Of a DNA stretch of 64,000 nucleotides, positions 1 to 13,640 are shown one piece after another. The notes under the pieces are model-generated. The model made no database searches, was not told where the DNA came from, and saw only the letters and a program-made list of their open reading frames with translations. This stretch comes from Eledone cirrhosa (taxonomy: Eukaryota > Mollusca > Cephalopoda > Octopoda > Eledonidae): the NCBI GenBank assembly GCA_964016885.1, contig OZ024744.1:111126536-111190535 (forward strand), given 5' to 3'. How positions within the stretch are numbered: position 1 is the stretch's first letter; every line of letters begins with the position of its first letter. The position numbers were made by a program, and so were the translations under genes.

Positions 1-88
1 AAAACTACACAATCCACTATAAATTACCTTGCTCTGAACACAGTAAAATTACACAATCCACTATAACTTACTTTGCCATGAACTCAGT
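1..88. repeat. Two monomers left of the 121-mer HOR
   Basis: The first unit matches the units at 1849 and 7173 (AAATTACC class followed by a unit starting AAAATTAC), not the unit 5,324 bp to its right. The 5,324-bp period starts inside the second unit. A HOR breakpoint therefore lies within the first ~90 bases. The second unit has a private AACTCAG in place of AACACAG. Confidence 0.7.
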
Positions 89-2772
89 AAAACTACACAA
101 TCCACTACAACTTACCTTGCACTGAACACAGTAATACTACACAATCCACTATAAATTACCTTCCTCTGAACACAGTAAAACTACACAATCCACTATAACT
201 TAACTGGCCCTGAACACAGTAACACTACACAATCCACTCTAACTTACCTTGCCCAGAACAATGTATAACTACGAAATCCACTATACCTTACCTTGCCCTG
301 AACACAGTCAAACTACACAATCCACTATAGCTTACATTGCTCTGAACACAGTAAAACTACACAATCCACTATAGCTTACCTTGCCCTGAACACAGTAAAA
401 CTACACAATCCACTATAGCTTACCTTGCCCTGAACACAGAAAAACTAAACAATCCACTATAACTTACATTGCCCTGAACACAGTAAAACTACACAATCCA
501 CTATAAATTACCTTGCTCTGAACACAGTAAAATTACACAATCCACTATAACTTACCTTGCTCTGAACACAGTAAACCTACACAATCCACTATAAATTACC
601 TTGCCCAGAACACAGTAAAACTACACAATCCACTATAAGTTACCTTGCTCTGAACACAGTAAAACAACACAATCCACTATAACTTGACTGGCCCTGAACA
701 CAGTAAAACTACACAATCCACTATAACTTACCATGCCCTGAACACAGTAAAACTAAACAATCCACTATAACTTACCTTGCTCTGAACACAGTAAAACTAC
801 ACAATCCACTATACCTTACCTTGGCCTGAACACAGTAAAACTACACAATCCACTATAGCTTACATTGCTCTGAACACAGTAAAACTACACAATCCATTAT
901 AGCTTACCTTGCCCTGAAAACAGTGGAACTACACAATCCACTATAAATTACCTTGCTCTGAACACAGTAAAACTACACAATCCACTATAACTTACCTTGC
1001 ACTGAACACAGTAAAACTACACAATCCACTATAACTTACTTTGCCATGAACACAGTAAAACTACACAATCCACTATAACTTACCTTGCACTGAACACAGT
1101 AAAACTACACAATCCACTATAGTTTACCTTGCCCTGAACACAGTAAAACTACACAATCCACTATAACGTACCTTGCCCTGAACACAGTAAAACTACTTAA
1201 TTCACTATAACTTACCTTGCTCTGAACACAGTAAAACTACACAATCCACTATACCTTACCTTGCCCTGAACACAGTAAAACTACACAATCCACTATAGCT
1301 TACATTGCTCTGAACACAGTAAAACTACACAATCCACTATAAATTACCTTGCCCTGAACACAGTAAAACTACACAATCCACTATTACTTACCTTGCCCTG
1401 AACACAGAATAACTACACAATCCACTATAACTTAACTGGCCCTGAACACAGTAAAACTACACAATCCACTATTACTTACCTTGCTCTGAACACAGTAAAA
1501 CTACACAATCCACTATTACTTACCTTGCTCTGAACACAGAAAAACTACACAATCCACTATAACTTACTTTGCCATGAACACAGTAAAACTACACAATCCA
1601 CTATTACTTACCTTGCCCTGAACACAGAAAAACTACACAATCCACTATAACTTACTTTGCCATGAACACAGTAAAACTACACAATCCACTATAACTTAAC
1701 TGGCCCTGAACACAGTAACACTACACAATCAACTATAACTTACCTTGCTCTGAACACAGTAAAACTACACAATGCACTATAACTTACTTTGCCATGAACA
1801 CAGTAAAACTACACAATCCACTATAACTTACCTTGCACTGAACACAGTAAAACTACACAATCCACTATAAATTACCTTGCTCTGAACACAGTAAAATTAC
1901 ACAATCCACTATAACTTACTTTGCCATGAACACAGTAAAACTACACAATCCACTACAACTTACCTTGCACTGAACACAGTAATACTACACAATCCACTAT
2001 AAATTACCTTCCTCTGAACACAGTAAAACTACACAATCCACTATAACTTAACTAGCCCTGAACACAGTAACACTACACAATCCACTCTAACTTACCTTGC
2101 CCAGAACAATGTATAACTACGAAATCCACTATACCTTACCTTGCCCTGAACACAGTCAAACTACACAATCCACTATAGCTTACATTGCTCTGAACACAGT
2201 AAAACTACACAATCCACTATAGCTTACCTTGCCCTGAACACAGTAAAACTACACAATCCACTATAGCTTACCTTGCCCTGAACACAGAAAAACTAAACAA
2301 TCCACTATAACTTACATTGCCCTGAACACAGTAAAACTACACAATCCACTATAAATTACCTTGCTCTGAACACAGTAAAATTACACAATCCACTATAACT
2401 TACCTTGCTCTGAACACAGTAAACCTACACAATCCACTATAAATTACCTTGCCCTGAACACAGTAAAACTACACAATCCACTATAAGTTACCTTGCTCTG
2501 AACACAGTAAAACAACACAATCCACTATAACTTGACTGGCCCTGAACACAGTAAAACTACACAATCCTCTATAACTTACCTTGCTGTGAACACAGTAAAA
2601 CTACACAATCCACTATGCCTTAACTTGCCCTGAACACAGTAAAACTACACAATCCACTATTACTTACATTGCTCTGAACACAGAAAAACTACAGAATCCA
2701 CTATAACTTACCTTGCACTGAACACAGTAAAACTACACAATCCACTATAAATTACCTTCCTCTGAACACAGT

Positions 2773-3124
2773 AAAACTACACAATCCACTATAACTTAAC
2801 TGGCCCTGAACACGGTAACTCTACACAATCCACTCTAACTTACCTTGCCCAGAACAAAGTATAACTACGTAATCCACTATACCTTACCTTGCCCTGAACA
2901 CAGTCAAACTACACAATCCACTATAGCTTACATTGCTCTGAACACAGTAAAACTACACAATCCACTATAACTTAACTGGCCCTGAACACAGTAACACTAC
3001 ACAATCCACTCTAACTTACCTTGCCCAGAACAAAGTATAACTACGTAATCCACTATACCTTACCTTGCCCTGAACACAGTCAAACTACACAATCCACTAT
3101 AGCTTACATTGCTCTGAACACAGT
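2773..3124. repeat. Four-monomer tandem duplication (176 bp x 2)
   Basis: Copies at 2773-2948 and 2949-3124 share the order TTAACTGG, CTCTAAC, TACGTAATCC and AGTCAAAC/AGCTTACATTG. CACTCTAAC lies at 2831 and 3007. The same pair is in HOR copy 2 at 7965-8140 and 8141-8316, so it predates the 121-unit duplication. The first copies carry CACGGTAACTC, the second CACAGTAACAC. Confidence 0.87.
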
Positions 3125-4661
3125 AAAACTACACAATCCACTATAGCTTACCTTGCCCTGAACACAGTAAAACTACACAATCCACTATAGCTTACCTTGC
3201 CCTGAACACAGAAAAACTAAACAATCCACTATAACTTACATTGCCCTGAACACAGTAAAATTACACAATCCACTATAACTTACCTTGCTCTGAACACAGT
3301 AAACCTACACAATCCACTATAAATTACCTTGCCCTGAACACAGTAAAACTACACAATCCACTATAAGTTACCTTGCTCTGAACACAGTAAAACAACACAA
3401 TCCACTATAACTTAACTGGCCCTGAACACAGTAAAACTACACAATCCACTATAACTTACCATGCCCTGAACACAGTAAAACTAAACAATCCACTATAACT
3501 TACCTTGCTCTGAACACAGTAAAACTACACAAACCACTATACCTTACCTTGCCCTGAACACAGTAAAACTACACAATCCACTATACCTTACCTTGGCCTG
3601 AACACAGTAAAACTACACAATCCACTATAGCTTACATTGCTCTGAACACAGTAAAACTACACAATCCATTATAGCTTACCTTGCCCTGAAAACAGTGGAA
3701 CTACACAATCCACTATAAATTACCTTGCTCTGAACACAGTAAAACTACACAATCCACTATAACTTACCTTGCTCTGAACACAGTAAAACTACACAATCCA
3801 CTATAACTTACTTTGCCATGAACACAGTAAAACTACACAATACACTATAACTTACCTTGCACTGAACACAGTAAAACTACACAATCCACTATAGTTTACC
3901 TTGCCCTGAACACAGTAAAACTACACAATCCACTATAACGTACCTTGCCCTGAACACAGTAAAACTACTTAATTCACTATAACTTACCTTGCTCTGAACA
4001 CAGTAAAACTACACAATCCACTATACCTTACCTTGCCCTGAACACAGTAAAACTACACAATCCACTATAGCTTACATTGCTCTGAACACAGTAAAACTAC
4101 ACAATCCACTATAAATTACCTTGCCCTGAACACAGTAAAACTACACAATCCACTATTACTTACCTTGCCCTGAACACAGAATAACTACACAATCCACTAT
4201 AACTTAACTGGCCCTGAACACAGTAAAACTACACAATCCACTATAACTTAACTGGCCCTGAACACAGTAACACTACACAATCAACTATAACTTACCTTGC
4301 TCTGAACACAGTAAAACTACACAATGCACTATAACTTACTTTGCCATGAACACAGTAAAACTACACAATCCACTAAAACTTACCTTGCACTGAACACAGT
4401 AAAACTACACAATCCACTATAAATTACCTTGTTCTGAACACAGTAAAACTACACAATCCACTCTAACTTACCTTGCCCGGAACAAAGTAAAACTACGTAA
4501 TCCACTATGCCTTACCTTGCCCTGAACACAGTGAAACTACACAATCCACTATAACTTACCTTGCTCTGAACACAGTAAAACTACACAATCCACTATACCT
4601 TACCTTGCCCTGAACACAGTAAAACTACATAATCCACTATAGTTTACCTTGCCCTGAACAC

Positions 4662-4931
4662 AATAAATCTACACAATCCACTATAAATTACCTTGCTCTG
4701 AACACAATAAAACTACACAATCCACTATAACTTAACTGGCCCTGAACACAGTAAAACTACACAATCCACTATAACTTACCTTGCCCTGAACACAGTAAAA
4801 CTATACAATCCACTATAACAAACATTGCCCTGAACACGGTAAAACTACACAAACCACTATAAATTACCTTGCCCTGAACACAGAAAAACTACATAATCCA
4901 CTATAGTTTACCTTGCCCTGAACACAATAAA
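4662..4931 (+). other. AATAAA-bearing monomer cluster around the AACAAACATT unit
   Basis: Three AATAAA hexamers (4662, 4706, 4926) flank the AACAAACATT unit at 4817. They arise where the usual AACACAGTAAAAC junction is AACACAATAAAAC. The same arrangement recurs with the marker in most HOR copies (for example 26310, 26354 and 26574 around 26465). AATAAA is the canonical animal poly(A) signal hexamer, and the ordinary junction AGTAAA is a known weaker variant. Whether transcripts end here is not shown. The features are HOR-specific by descent, which needs no function. Confidence 0.3.
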
Positions 4932-5412
4932 ACTACACAATCCACTATAAATTACCTTGCCCTGAACACAGTAAAACTACACAATCCACTATAACCTACC
5001 TTGCCCTGAACACAGTAAAACTACTTAATTCACTATAACTTACCTTGCCCTGAACACAGTAAAACTACACAATCCACTATAACTTACCTTGACCTGACCA
5101 GAGTAAAACTACACAACCCACTATAACTTACCTTGCTCTGAACACAGTAAAACTACACAATCCACTATACCTTACCTTGCCCTGAACACAGTAAAACTAC
5201 ACAATCCACTATAACTTACCTTGCCCTGAACACAGTAAAACTACACAATCCTCTATAACTTACCTTGCTGTGAACACAGTAAAACTACACAATCCACTAT
5301 GTCTTACATTGCCCTGAACACAGTAAAACTACACAATCCACTATTACTTACATTGCTCTGAACACAGAAAAACTACACAATCCACTATAACTTACTTTGC
5401 CATGAACAGAGT

Positions 5413-8400
5413 AAAACTACACAATCCACTACAACTTACCTTGCACTGAACACAGTAATACTACACAATCCACTATAAATTACCTTCCTCTGAACACAGT
5501 AAAACTACACAATCCACTATAACTTAACTGGCCCTGAACACAGTAACACTACACAATCCACTCTAACTTACCTTGCCCAGAACAATGTATAACTACGAAA
5601 TCCACTATACCTTACCTTGCCCTGAACACAGTCAAACTACACAATCCACTATAGCTTACATTGCTCTGAACACAGTAAAACTACACAATCCACTATAGCT
5701 TACCTTGCCCTGAACACAGTAAAACTACACAATCCACTATAGCTTACCTTGCCCTGAACACAGAAAAACTAAACAATCCACTATAACTTACATTGCCCTG
5801 AACACAGTAAAACTACACAATCCACTATAAATTACCTTGCTCTGAACACAGTAAAATTACACAATCCACTATAACTTACCTTGCTCTGAACACAGTAAAC
5901 CTACACAATCCACTATAAATTACCTTGCCCAGAACACAGTAAAACTACACAATCCACTATAAGTTACCTTGCTCTGAACACAGTAAAACAACACAATCCA
6001 CTATAACTTGACTGGCCCTGAACACAGTAAAACTACACAATCCACTATAACTTACCATGCCCTGAACACAGTAAAACTAAACAATCCACTATAACTTACC
6101 TTGCTCTGAACACAGTAAAACTACACAATCCACTATACCTTACCTTGGCCTGAACACAGTAAAACTACACAATCCACTATAGCTTACATTGCTCTGAACA
6201 CAGTAAAACTACACAATCCATTATAGCTTACCTTGCCCTGAAAACAGTGGAACTACACAATCCACTATAAATTACCTTGCTCTGAACACAGTAAAACTAC
6301 ACAATCCACTATAACTTACCTTGCACTGAACACAGTAAAACTACACAATCCACTATAACTTACTTTGCCATGAACACAGTAAAACTACACAATCCACTAT
6401 AACTTACCTTGCACTGAACACAGTAAAACTACACAATCCACTATAGTTTACCTTGCCCTGAACACAGTAAAACTACACAATCCACTATAACGTACCTTGC
6501 CCTGAACACAGTAAAACTACTTAATTCACTATAACTTACCTTGCTCTGAACACAGTAAAACTACACAATCCACTATACCTTACCTTGCCCTGAACACAGT
6601 AAAACTACACAATCCACTATAGCTTACATTGCTCTGAACACAGTAAAACTACACAATCCACTATAAATTACCTTGCCCTGAACACAGTAAAACTACACAA
6701 TCCACTATTACTTACCTTGCCCTGAACACAGAATAACTACACAATCCACTATAACTTAACTGGCCCTGAACACAGTAAAACTACACAATCCACTATTACT
6801 TACCTTGCTCTGAACACAGTAAAACTACACAATCCACTATTACTTACCTTGCTCTGAACACAGAAAAACTACACAATCCACTATAACTTACTTTGCCATG
6901 AACACAGTAAAACTACACAATCCACTATTACTTACCTTGCCCTGAACACAGAAAAACTACACAATCCACTATAACTTACTTTGCCATGAACACAGTAAAA
7001 CTACACAATCCACTATAACTTAACTGGCCCTGAACACAGTAACACTACACAATCAACTATAACTTACCTTGCTCTGAACACAGTAAAACTACACAATGCA
7101 CTATAACTTACTTTGCCATGAACACAGTAAAACTACACAATCCACTATAACTTACCTTGCACTGAACACAGTAAAACTACACAATCCACTATAAATTACC
7201 TTGCTCTGAACACAGTAAAATTACACAATCCACTATAACTTACTTTGCCATGAACACAGTAAAACTACACAATCCACTACAACTTACCTTGCACTGAACA
7301 CAGTAATACTACACAATCCACTATAAATTACCTTCCTCTGAACACAGTAAAACTACACAATCCACTATAACTTAACTAGCCCTGAACACAGTAACACTAC
7401 ACAATCCACTCTAACTTACCTTGCCCAGAACAATGTATAACTACGAAATCCACTATACCTTACCTTGCCCTGAACACAGTCAAACTACACAATCCACTAT
7501 AGCTTACATTGCTCTGAACACAGTAAAACTACACAATCCACTATAGCTTACCTTGCCCTGAACACAGTAAAACTACACAATCCACTATAGCTTACCTTGC
7601 CCTGAACACAGAAAAACTAAACAATCCACTATAACTTACATTGCCCTGAACACAGTAAAACTACACAATCCACTATAAATTACCTTGCTCTGAACACAGT
7701 AAAATTACACAATCCACTATAACTTACCTTGCTCTGAACACAGTAAACCTACACAATCCACTATAACTTACCTTGCCCTGAACACAGTAAAACTACACAA
7801 TCCACTATAACTTACCTTGCTGTGAACACAGTAAAACTACACAATCCACTATTACTTACATTGCTCTGAACACAGAAAAACTACAGAATCCACTATAACT
7901 TACCTTGCACTGAACACAGTAAAACTACACAATCCACTATAAATTACCTTCCTCTGAACACAGTAAAACTACACAATCCACTATAACTTAACTGGCCCTG
8001 AACACGGTAACTCTACACAATCCACTCTAACTTACCTTGCCCAGAACAAAGTATAACTACGTAATCCACTATACCTTACCTTGCCCTGAACACAGTCAAA
8101 CTACACAATCCACTATAGCTTACATTGCTCTGAACACAGTAAAACTACACAATCCACTATAACTTAACTGGCCCTGAACACAGTAACACTACACAATCCA
8201 CTCTAACTTACCTTGCCCAGAACAAAGTATAACTACGTAATCCACTATACCTTACCTTGCCCTGAACACAGTCAAACTACACAATCCACTATAGCTTACA
8301 TTGCTCTGAACACAGTAAAACTACACAATCCACTATAGCTTACCTTGCCCTGAACACAGTAAAACTACACAATCCACTATAGCTTACCTTGCCCTGAACA

Positions 8401-10736
8401 CAGAAAAACTAAACAATCCACTATAACTTACATTGCCCTGAACACAGTAAAATTACACAATCCACTATAACTTACCTTGCTCTGAACACAGTAAACCTAC
8501 ACAATCCACTATAAATTACCTTGCCCTGAACACAGTAAAACTACACAATCCACTATAAGTTACCTTGCTCTGAACACAGTAAAACAACACAATCCACTAT
8601 AACTTAACTGGCCCTGAACACAGTAAAACTACACAATCCACTATAACTTACCATGCCCTGAACACAGTAAAACTAAACAATCCACTATAACTTACCTTGC
8701 TCTGAACACAGTAAAACTACACAAACCACTATACCTTACCTTGCCCTGAACACAGTAAAACTACACAATCCACTATACCTTACCTTGGCCTGAACACAGT
8801 AAAACTACACAATCCACTATAGCTTACATTGCTCTGAACACAGTAAAACTACACAATCCATTATAGCTTACCTTGCCCTGAAAACAGTGGAACTACACAA
8901 TCCACTATAAATTACCTTGCTCTGAACACAGTAAAACTACACAATCCACTATAACTTACCTTGCTCTGAACACAGTAAAACTACACAATCCACTATAACT
9001 TACTTTGCCATGAACACAGTAAAACTACACAATACACTATAACTTACCTTGCACTGAACACAGTAAAACTACACAATCCACTATAGTTTACCTTGCCCTG
9101 AACACAGTAAAACTACACAATCCACTATAACGTACCTTGCCCTGAACACAGTAAAACTACTTAATTCACTATAACTTACCTTGCTCTGAACACAGTAAAA
9201 CTACACAATCCACTATACCTTACCTTGCCCTGAACACAGTAAAACTACACAATCCACTATAGCTTACATTGCTCTGAACACAGTAAAACTACACAATCCA
9301 CTATAAATTACCTTGCCCTGAACACAGTAAAACTACACAATCCACTATTACTTACCTTGCCCTGAACACAGAATAACTACACAATCCACTATAACTTAAC
9401 TGGCCCTGAACACAGTAAAACTACACAATCCACTATTACTTACCCTGCTCTGAACACAGTAAAACTACACAATCCACTATTACTTACCTTGCTCTGAACA
9501 CAGAAAAACTACACAATCCACTATAACTTACTTTGCCATGAACACAGTAAAACTACACAATCCACTATAACTTAACTGGCCCTGAACACAGTAACACTAC
9601 ACAATCAACTATAACTTACCTTGCTCTGAACACAGTAAAACTACACAATGCACTATAACTTACTTTGCCATGAACACAGTAAAACTACACAATCCACTAA
9701 AACTTACCTTGCACTGAACACAGTAAAACTACACAATCCACTATAAATTACCTTGTTCTGAACACAGTAAAACTACACAATCCACTCTAACTTACCTTGC
9801 CCGGAACAAAGTAAAACTACGTAATCCACTATGCCTTACCTTGCCCTGAACACAGTGAAACTACACAATCCACTATAACTTACCTTGCTCTGAACACAGT
9901 AAAACTACACAATCCACTATACCTTACCTTGCCCTGAACACAGTAAAACTACATAATCCACTATAGTTTACCTTGCCCTGAACACAATAAATCTACACAA
10001 TCCACTATAAATTACCTTGCTCTGAACACAATAAAACTACACAATCCACTATAACTTAACTGGCCCTGAACACAGTAAAACTACACAATCCACTATAACT
10101 TACCTTGCCCTGAACACAGTAAAACTATACAATCCACTATAACAAACATTGCCCTGAACACGGTAAAACTACACAAACCACTATAAATTACCTTGCCCTG
10201 AACACAGAAAAACTACATAATCCACTATAGTTTACCTTGCCCTGAACACAATAAAACTACACAATCCACTATAAATTACCTTGCCCTGAACACAGTAAAA
10301 CTACACAATCCACTATAACCTACCTTGCCCTGAACACAGTAAAACTACTTAATTCACTATAACTTACCTTGCCCTGAACACAGTAAAACTACACAATCCA
10401 CTATAACTTACCTTGACCTGACCAGAGTAAAACTACACAACCCACTATAACTTACCTTGCTCTGAACACAGTAAAACTACACAATCCACTATACCTTACC
10501 TTGCCCTGAACACAGTAAAACTACACAATCCACTATAACTTACCTTGCCCTGAACACAGTAAAACTACACAATCCTCTATAACTTACCTTGCTGTGAACA
10601 CAGTAAAACTACACAATCCACTATGTCTTACATTGCCCTGAACACAGTAAAACTACACAATCCACTATTACTTACATTGCTCTGAACACAGAAAAACTAC
10701 ACAATCCACTATAACTTACTTTGCCATGAACAGAGT
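5413..10736. repeat. 121-monomer higher-order repeat, copy 2 (5,324 bp)
   Basis: This is the second full copy of the 121-unit block. By eye it is nearly identical to copy 1 outside two places. At 7745-7832 two units stand where copy 1 has five (2421-2640), a loss of three. At 9417-9548 three extra units are present where copy 1 goes straight from the ACCTTG..GAATAAC context to the TTAACTGG unit at 4225. The 42-unit internal partial repeat (5413 matching 7261) is kept, so that older structure was carried along when the 121-unit block was duplicated. Confidence 0.9.
7965..8316. repeat. Four-monomer tandem duplication in HOR copy 2
   Basis: This is the counterpart of 2773-3124 at a distance of 5,192 bp. 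The distance is three units less than the HOR period because of the three-unit loss at 7745-7832. It is included because it dates the small duplication before the large one. Confidence 0.85.
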
Positions 10737-11220
10737 AAAACTACACAATCCACTACAACTTACCTTGCACTGAACACAGTAATACTACACAATCCACTAT
10801 AAATTACCTTCCTCTGAACACAGTAAAACTACACAATCCACTATAACTTAACTGGCCCTGAACACAGTAACACTACACAATCCACTCTAACTTACCTTGC
10901 CCAGAACAATGTATAACTACGAAATCCACTATACCTTACCTTGCCCTGAACACAGTCAAACTACACAATCCACTATAGCTTACATTGCTCTGAACACAGT
11001 AAAACTACACAATCCACTATAGCTTACCTTGCCCTGAACACAGTAAAACTACACAATCCACTATAGCTTACCTTGCCCTGAACACAGAAAAACTAAACAA
11101 TCCACTATAACTTACATTGCCCTGAACACAGTAAAACTACACAATCCACTATAAATTACCTTGCTCTGAACACAGTAAAATTACACAATCCACTATAACT
11201 TACCTTGCTCTGAACACAGT
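10737..11220. repeat. Third copy of the 121-mer, truncated after 11 units
   Basis: This segment follows copy 2 in register and keeps its private variants, for example CATGAACAGAG at 10725, exactly 5,324 bp after 5401. It stops at 11221. There the expected AAACCTAC unit continues with the body of the HOR start unit (CTACAACTTACC, AGTAATAC). The third copy was cut by an in-phase exchange. Confidence 0.85.
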
Positions 11221-13640
11221 AAACCTACACAATCCACTACAACTTACCTTGCACTGAACACAGTAATACTACACGATCCACTATAAATTACCTTCCTCTG
11301 AACACAGTAAAACTACACAATCCACTATAACTTAACTGGCCCTGAACACAGTAACACTACACAATCCACTCTAACTTACCTTGCCCAGAACAATGTATAA
11401 CTACGAAATCCACTATACCTTACCTTGCCCTGAACACAGTCAAACTACACAATCCACTATAGCTTACCTTGCCCTGAACACAGTAAAACTACACAATCCA
11501 CTATAGCTTACCTTGCCCTGAACATAGAAAAACTAAACAATCCACTATAACTTACATTGCCCTGAACACAGTAAAACTACACAATCCACTATAAATTACC
11601 TTGCTCTGAACACAGTAAAATTACACAATCCACTATAACTTACCTTGCTCTGAACACAGTAAACCTACACAATCCACTATAAATTACCTTGCCCTGAACA
11701 CAGTAAAACTACACAATCCACTATAAGTTACCTTGCTCTGAACACAGTAAAACAACACAATCCACTATAACTTGACTGGCCCTGAACACAGTAAAACTAC
11801 ACAATCCACTATAACTTACCATGCCCTGAACACAGTAAAACTAAACAATCCACTATAACTTACCTTGCTCTGAACACAGTAAAACTACACAATCCACTAT
11901 ACCTTACCTTGGCCTGAACACAGTAAAACTACACAATCCACTATAGCTTACATTGCTCTGAACACAGTAAAACTACACAATCCATTATAGCTTACCTTGC
12001 CCTGAAAACAGTGGAACTACACAATCCACTATAAATTACCTTGCTCTGAACACAGTAACACTACACAATCCACTATAACTTACCTTGCTCTGAACACAGT
12101 AAAACTACACAATCCACTATAACTTACTTTGCCATGAACACAGTAAAACTACACCATCCACTATAACTTACCTTGCACTGAACACAGTAAAACTACACAA
12201 TCCACTATAGTTTACCTTTCCCTGAACACAGTAAAACTACACAATCCACTATAACGTACCTTGCCCTGAACACAGTAAAACTACTTAATTCACTATAACT
12301 TACCCTGCTCTGAACACAGTAAGACTACACAATCCACTATACCTTACCTTGCCCTGAACACAGTAAAACTACACAATCCACTATAGCTTACATTGCTCTG
12401 AACACAGTAAAACTACACAATCCACTATAAATTACCTTGCCCTGAACACAGTAAAACTACACAATCCACTATTACTTACCTTGCCCTGAACACAGAATAA
12501 CTACACAATCCACTATAACTTAACTGGCCCTGAACACAGTAAAACTACACAATCCACTATTACTTACCTTGCTCTGAACACAGAAAAACTACACAATCCA
12601 CTATTACTTACCTTGCTCTGAACACAGAAAAACTACACAATCCACTATAACTTACTTTGCCATGAACACAGTAAAACTACACAATCCACTATTACTTACC
12701 TTGCCCTGAACACAGAAAAACTACACAATCCACTATAACTTACTTTGCCATGAACACAGTAAAACTACACAATCCACTATAACTTAACTGGCCCTGAACA
12801 CAGTAACACTACACAATCAACTATAACTTACCTTGCTCTGAACACAGTAAAACTACACAATGCACTATAACTTACTTTGCAATGAACACAGTAAAACTAC
12901 ACAATCCACTATAACTTACCTTGCACTGAACACAGTAAAACTACACAATCCACTATAAATTACCTTGCTCTGAACACAGTAAAATTACACAATCCACTAT
13001 AACTTACTTTGCCATGAACACAGTAAAACTACACAATCCACTACAACTTACCTTGCACTGAACACAGTAATACTACACAATCCACTATAAATTACCTTCC
13101 TCTGAACACAGTAAAACTACACAATCCACTATAACTTAACTGGCCCTGAACACAGTAACACTACACAATCCACTCTAACTTACCTTGCCCAGAACAATGT
13201 ATAACTACGAAATTCACTATACCTTACCTTGCCCTGAACACAGTCAAACTACACAATCCACTATAGCTTACATTGCTCTGAACACAGTAAAACTACACAA
13301 TCCACTATAGCTTACCTTGCCCTGAACACAGTAAAACTACACAATCCACTATAGCTTACCTTGCCCTGAACACAGAAAAACTAAACAATCCACTATAACT
13401 TACATTGCCCTGAACACAGTAAAACTACACAATCCACTATAAATTACCTTGCTCTGAACACAGTAAAATTACACAATCCACTATAACTTACCTTGCTCTG
13501 AACACAGTAAACCTACACAATCCACTATAAATTACCTTGCCCTGAACACAGTAAAACTACACAATCCACTATAAGTTACCTTGCTCTGAACACAGTAAAA
13601 CAACACAATCCACTATAACTTGACTGGCCCTGAACACAGT
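11221..13640. repeat. HOR-derived block with 41-unit internal repeat
   Basis: The unit at 11221 is chimeric and restarts the HOR at the point also seen at 89, 1937, 5413, 7261 and 10737. The same marker recurs at 13025, 41 units (1,804 bp) later, so 11221-13024 is a short form of the 42-unit internal repeat. The block has private changes absent from copies 1 and 2, such as ACACGATCC near 11273 and AACATAG near 11522. At 13597-13641 five units that occur after 11753 are missing. The AACTTGACTGG unit is joined directly to the GGAACTAC unit, a clean five-unit deletion. Confidence 0.8.

Larger units (their letters stand above)
89..5412. repeat. 121-monomer higher-order repeat, copy 1 (5,324 bp)
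   Basis: This block of 121 units recurs at 5413 with marker variants exactly 5,324 bp apart. Examples are GCCCAGAACAATG at 251 and 5575, the CCGGAACAAAG unit at 4445 and 9769, and AACAAACATTGCCC at 4817 and 10141. I placed the start at the unit carrying CTACAACTTACC plus AGTAATAC; any other phase is equally valid. It contains an internal partial repeat at 42 units (1,848 bp: 1 matches 1849, 89 matches 1937) and a four-unit local duplication at 2773-3124. Compared with copy 2 it has three extra units near 2465-2640 and lacks three units next to 4225, so the lengths balance. Confidence 0.9.
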
